A program made the position numbers and the translations under genes. Below the pieces are notes generated by a model. The model searched no databases. It had not been told where the DNA came from and saw nothing but the letters and a program-made list of their open reading frames with translations. Below, in pieces: positions 33,153 to 41,426 of a stretch of 64,000 bases of DNA (its first letter is position 1; every line of letters begins with the position of its first letter). Origin of the DNA: Alphaproteobacteria bacterium AO1-B (GTDB taxonomy: Bacteria; Pseudomonadota; Alphaproteobacteria; Rhizobiales; Stappiaceae); the NCBI GenBank assembly GCA_001890945.1, contig MLAX01000005.1, positions 310,001 to 374,000 on the forward strand, read 5' to 3'.

Positions 33153-33177
33153 GGAACCATTCCCAACTGATAATGTT
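33153..33177 (+). promoter_or_regulatory. Probable sigma-EcfG promoter of the PRC-barrel gene
   Basis: GGAAC (33153-33157), 16 bp and TGTT (33174-33177) have one -10 mismatch. It lies about 50 bp before the start. Confidence 0.6.
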
Positions 33178-33228
33178 TACGAGGTGCCAATCACGGACAC
33201 CTCATTTTTACAAGTGAAGGAGAAGACT

Positions 33229-34143
33229 ATGATCCGCAACCTTCTTGCCTCTACAGCTGTTCTGGCCGTTCTGTCCACGCCAGCATTGGCTCAGGACACC
33301 GGTACTACTTCAAAGGATTTTCAAAACGATCGCGTTATTTATGAATTTGACGTGTCGACAGTGAAGCCGGACACGGCAACAGGCTTTCTCGCCTCCAACA
33401 TGATTGGTAAATCGGTCTTGAACACCTCCACTGGTGAGGCGACTGAAATTGGCACCGTGAACGACCTGGTCTTGAGCCGTGATGGTTCGATCCGCGCGGC
33501 AATTGTCGGCGTTGGCGGGTTTCTCGGTCTCGGCGAAAAAGATGTCGCGATCGACTATGATCGCCTGTCTTTCACTGCAAAATCAGACGGTGAGTTTGAC
33601 GTTGTCAGCGATGTAACCCGCGCAGAGCTGGAAAACGCCGATGGGTTTGAACGCCCGGATTATATTCCGGACTGGATGACGGTTTCTGCGGTCCAGACCG
33701 AGATCGATAAAATTTCCGAGGGCGCAAAACAGACCTATGAAACGGTCCGGACCGAAGCGATTGATCCGGCGAAAAAACGTCTCAACGAAACGATTGCCTC
33801 ATGGACGGCTGAAAAGACCCGTGTCCAGAGCGCCACGGTGTCATCTGAAGCCTTGATCGGATCCTTTGTTCATTCCAGCGCAGACGCGAACATCGGTGAG
33901 ATATCGCAGGTGCTTTTGAACGAAGACGGCAAGGCTGAAGCTGTTGTTATCGACGTTGGTGGCTTTCTGGGGTTCAACGAGAAACCTGTTGCCGTGTCTT
34001 ATGACAGCCTTCAGATGTATGAAACTGAAAACGGCGCGCTTTTGGTCGTGGCACCGTTCACCAAAACTGAGCTTGAGAACGCCAAGACTTTTGAACCCGC
34101 CGCCTACAAGAAAAATCCCGACGCTGTAACGCTGAACGGATAA
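33229..34143 (+). CDS. Exported protein with two PRC-barrel domains
   Basis: The protein has 304 residues. A signal peptide (IRNLLASTAVLAVLSTPALAQ) is followed by two related PRC-barrel repeats, about residues 45-130 and 200-290. Each contains a 'IGTVNDLVLSRDGSIRAAIV-GVGGFLGLGEK' or 'IGEISQVLLNEDGKAEAVV-IDVGGFLGFNEK' block. A charged helix joins them. AAGGAGA lies five bases before ATG 33229. A stress-type promoter and a terminator frame it. Function is unknown; periplasmic stress role is likely. Confidence 0.87.
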   Translation: MIRNLLASTAVLAVLSTPALAQDTGTTSKDFQNDRVIYEFDVSTVKPDTATGFLASNMIGKSVLNTSTGEATEIGTVNDLVLSRDGSIRAAIVGVGGFLGLGEKDVAIDYDRLSFTAKSDGEFDVVSDVTRAELENADGFERPDYIPDWMTVSAVQTEIDKISEGAKQTYETVRTEAIDPAKKRLNETIASWTAEKTRVQSATVSSEALIGSFVHSSADANIGEISQVLLNEDGKAEAVVIDVGGFLGFNEKPVAVSYDSLQMYETENGALLVVAPFTKTELENAKTFEPAAYKKNPDAVTLNG

Positions 34144-34164
34144 CCAAGATTACCAACGAAAGAG

Positions 34165-34188
34165 CGGGCCGCAAAGCGGCCCGTTTTT
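34165..34188 (+). terminator. Rho-independent terminator of the PRC-barrel gene
   Basis: CGGGCCGC and GCGGCCCG form an 8-bp stem with loop AAA, followed by TTTTT. Confidence 0.9.
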
Positions 34189-34388
34189 CGTTTCCGTTCA
34201 TCAACATACCTTCGAAAATCCTGTTGAGCGATACCCCAAGTAGATATGCAAACAAACGCTCAAACTAGCTAACTGCTCTAGACCGGTAGAGTGCTGGTCA
34301 CGTGAATAGAATTCATCGCCAATCAGTCAGCCAGGGTTCTGGGCCCAAGAATTGTTTTTGCGGAACGAAGGCGCTCCGTCAGCGTTCC

Positions 34389-35375
34389 ATGCACATGAAC
34401 AACTGCGATCAAACCCACCTCTCAAAGCGCGGAAGCTGCGCGCGCTCGGTACGAGACATGCCGTTGAAAGGCTGGTTTGACATTCTTCGGCGGACCTTCG
34501 CTCAGATTCAAGCTGACAATGTATTTCTGATCTCTGCAGGCGTTGCCTTCTTCTTTTTGCTGGCTCTGGCTTCAGCCTTGACGGCTTTCTCGGCGATTGC
34601 CAACCTCCTGATCCCGCAAGCGGCCGTGCAGGACTTGGTAAACGAGGTTGGAACCATCCTGCCTGAGAGTTCCAGCCAGCTCATCAAGGACCAACTTGAA
34701 ACTGTATTGGATGAACATGAACGGCAGACGGCTCTGACGTTGAAGGCTTTCTTTGGCTTGGCCCTTTCATTCTGGGCGGCGGCGGCCGCTGTGCGGGCGA
34801 TGATGACAGCAATCACCGTCGCCTACCGAGAGGATGAGGAGCGGTCGCTTTGGGAGTTCCACCTCACGGCACTTGGTTTGACGATCGCGGCATTGCTGAT
34901 TGGTTTGGTGGCTGTAATTGCGTTTCTTGCGCTGCCAGTTGCCTTATCGCTGTTGCCGCTGTCAGGAAGTAGTGAGTTAATTGCGCGATTCCTACGCTGG
35001 CCGTTGCTGATCGTTGCAGTCATTGCCGGCCTGTCGATCACCTACCGGTTCGCCCCGTCGCGCCGGCAGGCAAAAGCACGTTGGGTCACAGTTGGCGCTG
35101 TCGCCGCCGCGCTGATGTGGATTGCCGGCTCTTTGCTCTTTACGACCTATGTCGAGAATATCGCCAATTACGAAGAGGTTCACGGCGCACTGTCGTCAAT
35201 CGTCGTTCTCTTGCTGTGGTTCTGGTTTTCCGCAGTGGTCGCCATCTTTGGAGCCGAACTCAATGCCGAGCTGGAACACCAGACGAGCGTTGACACCACA
35301 GTCGGCAAAGACCGCCCAATGGGTGAACGTGGCGCATACGTCGCCGACCACCTGGCATTGGATCATGAGGCGTGA
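34389..35375 (+). CDS. YihY/UPF0761 family membrane protein
   Basis: The protein has about 328 residues with six hydrophobic helices. GWFDILRRTFAQIQADNVFLISAGVAFF is the family's N-terminal helix, and WFWFSAVVAIFGAELNAELEHQT its last. The old name 'ribonuclease BN' is wrong; the family may be transport-related. The start is uncertain: ATG 34389 is used, with a GTG at 34302 and ATG at 34458 as alternatives, none with a good ribosome site. Confidence 0.83.
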   Translation: MHMNNCDQTHLSKRGSCARSVRDMPLKGWFDILRRTFAQIQADNVFLISAGVAFFFLLALASALTAFSAIANLLIPQAAVQDLVNEVGTILPESSSQLIKDQLETVLDEHERQTALTLKAFFGLALSFWAAAAAVRAMMTAITVAYREDEERSLWEFHLTALGLTIAALLIGLVAVIAFLALPVALSLLPLSGSSELIARFLRWPLLIVAVIAGLSITYRFAPSRRQAKARWVTVGAVAAALMWIAGSLLFTTYVENIANYEEVHGALSSIVVLLLWFWFSAVVAIFGAELNAELEHQTSVDTTVGKDRPMGERGAYVADHLALDHEA

Positions 35376-35563
35376 GGGTTGTCTCCGTTTCCGATAATCG
35401 ATCGGATCAGTAAATGATGAAGTTTGGAGATCAAGGCCCTCGCTTACATGAAATGGCAACGAGCTTCGGTTCTGAGCGATCGCCGTTTGCTTACCCTGTG
35501 CTTACCAGGGCGCGGATTTGGAGTGAAAATTCACCACGACACACTATAAGTTATTGAAATAAT

Positions 35564-35640
35564 TGGTGACCCCGACAGGATTCGAACCTGTGACCCTCAG
35601 ATTAGGAATCTGATGCTCTATCCTGCTGAGCTACGGGGCC
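35564..35640 (-). tRNA. tRNA-Arg (anticodon CCT)
   Basis: On the minus strand the 77 bases fold as a cloverleaf: acceptor GGCCCCG/CGGGGTC with one G-T pair, D arm GCTC/GAGC, anticodon stem TCAGA/TCTGA with loop TTCCTAA (anticodon CCT, reading AGG), T arm ACAGG-TTCGAAT-CCTGT, discriminator A and an encoded CCA. Confidence 0.96.
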
Positions 35641-35874
35641 TATCGCTTGCTCGAGTATCATGAATTGTGCGGGATGGCGAGTGGAAAGGCAGTTGGGTCC
35701 GGATCGGCAGATATTTCTACAGGAAATCCGTGTCTGTCTTAGGTGCGCCGTATTTGCCGCTTAGCCGAAAGGAAAGGCTTTTCGGTAAGGTGCGCTGTCA
35801 GAGTCTTCTGCCTGTCTTTCAGGTCAGAAAACAGGAGCGCGGAAACTTTAGAGAACAAGGGAGGGCGTACCGTC

Positions 35875-36702
35875 GTGGCTTGCTGGCAACGACAATTGTG
35901 GACGGATGCCGTGGTTGCCGCGTTCTCCGTCGTCCTTGCCACCAGCGCTCATGCCGAGCTTGGCTCTTGTATCTCAGAAAACGTCGTGCCTGTCCCGGTC
36001 GTTGAGGCCGGAGAAACTGGTGTATATTCAGATGCCGCCGGGCAGCACTACTACGCCAGTGAAGTCTTGCCTGTTTTGGCGGACGGGCATCAGAGTGTCG
36101 GACCGACCGCCAATGAGGCCAACTTTCAGGCATTGCCGATTGGTCCTAAAAACCGCTGGCAAACGACACCTGCGATGATCGTGCGGAATGCGAACTCAGC
36201 TCCGACGTTGTTTCAAAAAGAACTTCTGGCCGCGGGCAAGGCGATTTTCATGCCGCAAGCCTCCGGTGGTGCGTGTGCAAAACTTCTTCGCGAGAGTGAA
36301 CAAGCTGCGCGCCGTGCCGGGCATGGTCTGTGGGGGCAGAACCGTGCTGCGCCGGTATACTGGGCGGGCAATCCGGATCTGCTGCTGGAAGCCGCCGGAG
36401 ACTATGTGATTGTCCAAGGCCGGATTGTTTCCCTTGGAAAAACCCCGCGCACCCGCTATCTGAATTTTGGAAGCTACTGGAAAACGGATTTCACCGTGAC
36501 GATCGCGCGCAGCGAAGAGGACGCGATTGCCACGCATCTGTCTGAGATCGGATTGTCATTTGAGGACCTTGCTCAGAAGGCTGTCGAAATTCGCGGTGTT
36601 TTGGATGTGAAAGATGGGCCGCTCATGGCGTGGGATCATCCAGAACAGCTGATTGTTGTCGAGCAAAAAAGGGCAGGTCGTGACGGCCAAAACCGTGACT
36701 GA
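35875..36702 (+). CDS. Exported thermonuclease-like protein
   Basis: The protein has about 275 residues with a signal peptide (cleavage after SAHA). The segment ARRAGHGLWGQ is the C-terminal signature of staphylococcal-nuclease-like proteins. The catalytic Arg/Glu residues of true thermonuclease are not obvious, so it may be a non-catalytic relative. The start is GTG 35875, ten bases after GGAGG. The end overlaps the start region of the M48 peptidase gene, indicating one message. Confidence 0.68.
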   Translation: MACWQRQLWTDAVVAAFSVVLATSAHAELGSCISENVVPVPVVEAGETGVYSDAAGQHYYASEVLPVLADGHQSVGPTANEANFQALPIGPKNRWQTTPAMIVRNANSAPTLFQKELLAAGKAIFMPQASGGACAKLLRESEQAARRAGHGLWGQNRAAPVYWAGNPDLLLEAAGDYVIVQGRIVSLGKTPRTRYLNFGSYWKTDFTVTIARSEEDAIATHLSEIGLSFEDLAQKAVEIRGVLDVKDGPLMAWDHPEQLIVVEQKRAGRDGQNRD

Positions 36703-38203
36703 AAACTTGGCTGATATACCGGCTTCTGTTCCAATAGGCAGCAGGCTTGGTAAGCGTTTGAAGGCGCGTTTGCGGATGGCTGTCCTTGCCGGCGCGGCTC
36801 TTGCGCTTGCCGGATGCCAATTGCTCGGCGATGGAACGTCGGTTGGAACTGTCGCTCCTGGCACTCTTCGGCCAAGCCTTGCAGCAGACATCGGGGCGCG
36901 GGAACACCCGCGGGTCGTGGCGACCTATGGCGGCGTTTACGAAGACCCAGGGGCGGAGCGTGCCGTTGCCAGCGTGGTCGGCCGTCTGGTTGCTGCTTCG
37001 CAGGATCCGTCGCAAAGCTACAAAATCACCATTCTGAACTCCCCGGCGATCAACGCCTTTGCGCTTCCGGGCGGGTATCTTTATGTCACGCGCGGGCTCT
37101 TGGCCTTGGCCAATGACACGTCCGAAATGGCGGCCGTGCTGGCTCACGAAATGGCGCACGTGACCGCCAATCACGCCATCAAACGCCAGCAACGGGCAGA
37201 AGCTCGGGAACTTGCAGATCAAATCCTGACCGATGTGGTTCAGGACACGGAAGTGGCCCGCAAGGCCATTGTCTCCTCCCAACTGTCCTTCGCGCGTTTC
37301 AGCCAGGTTCAGGAGCTTGAGGCGGACGCAATAGGTGTCAAAACTCTGGCGAAAGCCGGGTTTGATCCTTACGCGGCGGCCCGTTTTCTGCGGTCCATGG
37401 CGAAATTTGCGCAATACCAAACGGCTGGAAAAGAAGGCAGTTCAGCACCCGATTTTCTGTCTTCGCACCCGTCTACGCCCGAGCGGCTTCAGATCGCAGT
37501 GCGTTCTGCGCGCCAAATTGGGGCTCCTGGTATCGGTGAGCGGGATCGGACCCGGTACCTCAGCCAGATCGACGGCATGTTGTATGGAGATGACCCCCTT
37601 GAGGGGTTTGTGCGTGGAAGGTCCTTCCTGCACAAGGCGCTAGGCATTGGTTTTACGGTGCCGTACGGATATATCCTGGAGAACTCGCCGGAAGCAGTGC
37701 TTGCAAGCAATGGGTCTGGTACGGCGATCCGCTTCGATGGGGCTGACGTCAGCACTTATTCCAGTCTTGCCGATTACATGACGTCCGGCTGGATCAATGG
37801 ACTGTTGCCGCAAAGTGTGCGCGAAACAACGATTGGTGGTCTGCCGGCCGTGACAGGCGCTGCCATTACCCAAGGGTGGTCCTTCCGGATAGCTGTGGTC
37901 CGGATCGGCAAGACCGGATACCGGTTCATCTTTGCAAGCCGGTCTCCGTCGGATCAGTTTGATCAGGATTTCCGGAGAACGATTGAGAGCTTTCGGCAAT
38001 TGACGCCGACAGAACGTGCGCGCCTGCGATCTCTCAGGATCAAGGTGGTGACCACTCAGGCGGGCGATACGCCGCGCAAGCTCGCCGTAGGCATGAGCGG
38101 TGTCGAGCCGTCCCGGCGCCTGGAATTTTTCTCAATTCTGAATGATCTGAGCCCGAACGAGCCAATTCCGGCAGGGACTTCGGTCAAGTTGGTCGTAGAC
38201 TGA
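36680..38203 (+). CDS. M48 family metallopeptidase lipoprotein (BepA-like)
   Basis: The protein has 507 residues. A lipobox (ALAGC, Cys about 46) marks it as a lipoprotein. The zinc site is HEMAH near 156 with the third ligand Glu in QELEADAIG. After the peptidase domain comes a region of unknown fold and a C-terminal LysM-like segment (TQAGDTPRKLAVGMS). Related proteins degrade misassembled outer-membrane proteins. The start is GTG 36680, preceded by AAGGG; it overlaps the nuclease-like gene. Confidence 0.88.
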   Translation: MTAKTVTENLADIPASVPIGSRLGKRLKARLRMAVLAGAALALAGCQLLGDGTSVGTVAPGTLRPSLAADIGAREHPRVVATYGGVYEDPGAERAVASVVGRLVAASQDPSQSYKITILNSPAINAFALPGGYLYVTRGLLALANDTSEMAAVLAHEMAHVTANHAIKRQQRAEARELADQILTDVVQDTEVARKAIVSSQLSFARFSQVQELEADAIGVKTLAKAGFDPYAAARFLRSMAKFAQYQTAGKEGSSAPDFLSSHPSTPERLQIAVRSARQIGAPGIGERDRTRYLSQIDGMLYGDDPLEGFVRGRSFLHKALGIGFTVPYGYILENSPEAVLASNGSGTAIRFDGADVSTYSSLADYMTSGWINGLLPQSVRETTIGGLPAVTGAAITQGWSFRIAVVRIGKTGYRFIFASRSPSDQFDQDFRRTIESFRQLTPTERARLRSLRIKVVTTQAGDTPRKLAVGMSGVEPSRRLEFFSILNDLSPNEPIPAGTSVKLVVD

Positions 38204-38228
38204 CCACCTCGAGAAACACGATCAAAAA

Positions 38229-38251
38229 AGCCCGGGCGATGGCCCGGGCTT
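38229..38251. terminator. Bidirectional terminator between the M48 gene and rpoH
   Basis: AAGCCCGGG and CCCGGGCTT form a 9-bp stem with a six-base loop. AAAAA precedes it, giving a T-run on the minus strand for rpoH; on the plus strand TTATCTT follows. Confidence 0.88.
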
Positions 38252-38254
38252 ATC

Positions 38255-39130
38255 TTACATCGAAATGGCGTAAACCGACTTGTCCGGTTGGTTTGCCAGC
38301 AGTGCAGACTTCAGCTTCTGAAGTGCACGGCTTTCGATCTGGCGCACGCGTTCCTTGGAAATGCCGAGTTTCTTGCCGAGCGACTCAAGGGTCGCACCGT
38401 CTTCGGACAAGCGCCGTTCGCGGACAATCTTGAGTTCCCGCTCGCTCAAAACGTCCAGCGCAGATGCGAGCCATGTGTTGCGCCGCTCTGCGTCGATGTT
38501 CTCTGTGACGATTTCATCCGGTTGCGGTGCATCAGAAACGAGGAAATCCTGTCGGTCGGCGCTGGACCCTTCTGTATCTGTTACAGGTGCGTTCAGTGAC
38601 GTGTCGGGTCCGGACAAACGCGCATTCATGACAGCGACATCAGACTGCTTCACGCCAATGGCGTCTGCGATCTTTTGATGCAGCTCACTGTCTGTCAGAG
38701 GCGTCTGATTGTTGGACAGCTTTGCGCGCAAGCGGCGGAGGTTGAAGAACAACGCCTTTTGAGAAGAGGAAGTGCCGCCCCGGACAATGGACCAGTTCCG
38801 AAGAATGTAGTCTTGGATTGATGCGCGGATCCACCAAGTGGCGTATGTCGAAAAGCGAACCTCACGTTCCGGTTCGAACCTCGCAGCTGCCTCCAGCAGC
38901 CCAACATGACCTTCCTGGATCAGGTCTCCGAGATTAAGGCCGAAGTTCTTGAACCGCGAGGCAACGGCAATGACCAACCGCATGTGGGACAGAGAAAGTT
39001 TTTCCAGAGCCTTTTCATCTTTGTTGTCCCGCCACTGAATGGCGAGCTCCAGCTCTTCCTCACGGGTCAAATACGGCGCTTTCATCGCCGCTTTCACCAA
39101 ATGCCTTCTTTCACTCATAGACGTGGACAT
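38255..39130 (-). CDS. rpoH: Heat-shock sigma factor RpoH
   Basis: The protein has 291 residues with sigma-70 regions 2 (ATWWIRASIQDYILRNWS) and 4 (LGISKERVRQIESRALQKL). The RpoH box QKALFFNLRRLR separates it from other sigma factors. GGAG lies eight bases before ATG 39130; a GTG nine bases upstream is rejected. It lies downstream of carD on the same strand but behind a terminator. Confidence 0.95.
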   Translation of the reverse strand: MSTSMSERRHLVKAAMKAPYLTREEELELAIQWRDNKDEKALEKLSLSHMRLVIAVASRFKNFGLNLGDLIQEGHVGLLEAAARFEPEREVRFSTYATWWIRASIQDYILRNWSIVRGGTSSSQKALFFNLRRLRAKLSNNQTPLTDSELHQKIADAIGVKQSDVAVMNARLSGPDTSLNAPVTDTEGSSADRQDFLVSDAPQPDEIVTENIDAERRNTWLASALDVLSERELKIVRERRLSEDGATLESLGKKLGISKERVRQIESRALQKLKSALLANQPDKSVYAISM

Positions 39131-39333
39131 GTGTAGCACTCCAGGCGTGACGTTAGTGATACTACGGACCCAAAGTCAGAATAGATCACTTCGAAAACGC
39201 ACGGACGCACGAATACGCACAATGTCGTGACAGAAAGGTAGAGATTTGCTGCAGTCTAGATCAGCGGGCGTGAAAGCGTTTCGATATAACTGCCCGCTGA
39301 TCTCGAAGAGGGTTGCTCGCCGTTGGACGTAAA

Positions 39334-39361
39334 AAAAGGCCCGGATTGCTCCGGGCCTTTT
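39334..39361 (-). terminator. Terminator of carD
   Basis: AAAAGGCCCGGA and TCCGGGCCTTTT form a 12-bp stem with loop TTGC, flanked on the minus strand by a T-run. Confidence 0.9.
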
Positions 39362-39392
39362 CGCAAATGAAAGATCAGCGATCAGCAGCCTT

Positions 39393-39992
39393 TCAGGCGG
39401 CCTCTTCTGTGTCGTCGCCATCTTCGGCATCTTCTGCCGCGGCAGCAGCTGCGGCGGCTGCTTTAATGCGGCTTGGTGACTTCGCGAGGTTCTGCTCGAT
39501 TTCCTTGATTGCTTCGGTTTCCGAGCATTTGTTCACTGCGGCAATTTCGCGTGCCATACGATCCAGGGCAGCTTCGTAAAGCTGGCGTTCGGAGTAGGAC
39601 TGCTCCGGCTGGCTCTCCGAGCGGAAAAGGTCCCGGACGACTTCCGAAATTGCAATCAGATCGCCGGAGTTGATTTTCGCTTCGTATTCCTGGGCCCGGC
39701 GGCTCCACATTGTCCGCTTGATACGCGGACGCCCCTGGACTGTTTCGAGTGCCTTCTTGACAGCAGCCGGGTCGCCGAGCTTCCGCATTCCCACAGATGC
39801 GATTTTCGCGACCGGGACGCGAAGTGTCATCTTATCCTGTTCAAAAACGATGACGAGCAACTCCAAAGAGTGACCTGCTACGTTTTGTTCTTCAATGGCG
39901 GTAATCTGGCCTACGCCGTGAGCCGGGTAAACGATGTATTCGCCAGTCTTGAAACCTTGACGCTGCGCGGTCTTTTTGGTGTTTGTTGCCAT
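39393..39992 (-). CDS. carD: CarD/CdnL family transcription factor
   Basis: The protein has 199 residues: an N-terminal RNA-polymerase-interacting Tudor-like domain (FKTGEYIVYPAHGVGQITAIEEQ) and a C-terminal helical DNA-binding domain (GRPRIKRTMWSRRAQEYEAK), ending in an alanine run and an acidic tail. CarD proteins stabilise open complexes at rRNA and biosynthetic promoters. AGGAG lies 11 bases before ATG 39992. Confidence 0.93.
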   Translation of the reverse strand: MATNTKKTAQRQGFKTGEYIVYPAHGVGQITAIEEQNVAGHSLELLVIVFEQDKMTLRVPVAKIASVGMRKLGDPAAVKKALETVQGRPRIKRTMWSRRAQEYEAKINSGDLIAISEVVRDLFRSESQPEQSYSERQLYEAALDRMAREIAAVNKCSETEAIKEIEQNLAKSPSRIKAAAAAAAAAEDAEDGDDTEEAA

Positions 39993-40446
39993 ACTCGTAG
40001 TTTCTCCTGCGCAGTTAGCGGTCTATTGCAGACCAGAAATGGACCGCTGAAACGGTCCTTGTTTGTGCGGCACGCAATCGCTTTGACGTCCAAATCTTGG
40101 AACGCCTGTTGATATGCGGCGTGTCGGGCTGGTCAGTCGTCGAATTCCACTCTAGAACCTTGCTTGGATACATAAGCTGTCGGGATCACTCGCGGCCCGG
40201 AAGATCAAGATCACGGGACACGTAAGCACGACTCCGTTTTTGGGGTTATTCTCGTGGTTGGCGACTACCTAAACAATGTAACATACTCTTGTGGAAAATT
40301 AAAGAGGAACTCTTTCGCGGGCGCGAAACAGCATTAAGGCCCGAGCGAAGGTTCCGCTCAGGCAGCTGTAATCAATAGTGTTTTGAACTTATCTCAGGTT
40401 GCGGATATCGAAATTTACGAATTTATCGCAACTTCAGATAAGCGAA
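39993..40446. other. carD upstream region (454 bp without a gene)
   Basis: No frame here looks coding. It contains a small hairpin (GGACCG 40041-40046, CGGTCC 40053-40058) in the likely carD leader, and TTTCGCG/CGCGAAA arms at 40313-40328 near an AT-rich stretch. It should hold the carD promoter and the end of the fdxA message. No RNA gene was recognised. Confidence 0.5.
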
Positions 40447-40779
40447 TCATGCCGGCGGATTTGGAGAAAAGTACTTCTCCAGTTTGTTCTCCTGCCCGTC
40501 AAATTTATCTGCATCGGGCATTGGATCTTTCTTTTCCGTAATGTTCGGCCATTTTTCCGAATATTCGGCGTTGATTTCGATCCACTTCTCGAGACCTGGT
40601 TCCGTATCCGGAAGAATTGCTTCAGCCGGACATTCCGGCTCGCAAACACCGCAGTCGATGCATTCGTCCGGGTTGATGACGAGGAAATTTTCGCCTTCAT
40701 AGAAACAATCAACTGGACACACCTCAACGCAGTCGGTGTATTTGCACTTGATACAGTTGTCTGTGACGACGTAGGTCAT
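40447..40779 (-). CDS. fdxA: Seven-iron ferredoxin FdxA
   Basis: The protein has 110 residues. Cys 9, 17 and 50 fit the 3Fe-4S site, and Cys 21, 40, 43 and 46 ([11 protein letters not shown]) the 4Fe-4S site. The long C-terminal extension (about residues 55-110) is typical of alphaproteobacterial and mycobacterial FdxA. AGAGGA lies about five bases before ATG 40779. It sits between carD and the S4/helicase pair. Confidence 0.94.
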   Translation of the reverse strand: MTYVVTDNCIKCKYTDCVEVCPVDCFYEGENFLVINPDECIDCGVCEPECPAEAILPDTEPGLEKWIEINAEYSEKWPNITEKKDPMPDADKFDGQENKLEKYFSPNPPA

Positions 40780-41006
40780 CGCAATCCTCTTTAGTCAGAG
40801 CATCGGGTACGAAAGTTGTAACCGGATGCAGTCATCTGGCGTCGGTTTGATGCGCAGGCTCTGACCTCTGCTGCCTTTATTATTGCAGTTGGGTATCGCT
40901 TTTGGCAGGCGGGTGCAAGCGTTCAACAGGTCGCATCGCAGCTCTGTTTGAGAAAGCTATTTCCTTTTTTTCAAGATTCATAAAAAGGATCAGGCCCATA
41001 GAGCTT

Positions 41007-41426
41007 TTAGTGTTCATCCTCCTGCCTGAAAGCATCCATTTTGCGCCGGTCACGTTTTGTTGGCCGCCCGCTGCCAGGCTCCCTCTGTCCAGGGGGTGGA
41101 GGTGGCGCTTCGGCCTTTGGCGGCGGTGGCGGAGATAGGTCTTCGTAGAGTTTTTTTGCTTCTTCGTAAGGTCCGCGCCGGGAGCCAAGAGCAACAACTT
41201 TCAATACAAGAATGCGGCGTTCCAGTGTGATGGTGAGAACATCACCGCTCTTGATGGTCTTGCTGGCGGAGGAAATCTTGTCCTTGTTGATCCGGACATG
41301 TCCGCCTGCAGCCAGTTTCTGTGCAAGGGAACGGGATTTTGTGACCCTGGCATACCAGAGCCACTTGTCGACACGCAGGCTGCCCTGATTTGAGGCGGCA
41401 GCCGACTTTTGATCGTCGCCCGGAAT
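41007..41426 (-). CDS. S4-domain RNA-binding protein (HslR-like) with apparent ATT start
   Basis: The frame gives 139 residues. The S4 domain is SLRVDKWLWYARVTKSRSLA followed by AGGHVRINKDKISSASK and IKSGDVLTITL; a Pro-rich segment and a basic tail (RPTKRDRRKMD) follow. From 41535 down to the S4 domain there is no in-frame ATG, GTG or TTG; the first TTG at 41204 lies after the domain. ATT 41424-41426 has AAGGA nine bases upstream and overlaps the helicase stop by one base, so rare ATT initiation is proposed. A sequencing error or CTG start is the alternative. Heat-shock HslR binds stalled 50S subunits. Confidence 0.8.
   Translation of the reverse strand: MPGDDQKSAAASNQGSLRVDKWLWYARVTKSRSLAQKLAAGGHVRINKDKISSASKTIKSGDVLTITLERRILVLKVVALGSRRGPYEEAKKLYEDLSPPPPPKAEAPPPPPGQREPGSGRPTKRDRRKMDAFRQEDEH

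Noticed and set aside
36623..37420. 265-codon frame antisense to the M48 peptidase
   Set aside because: It is opposite the zinc-site region HEMAH and shows no domain.
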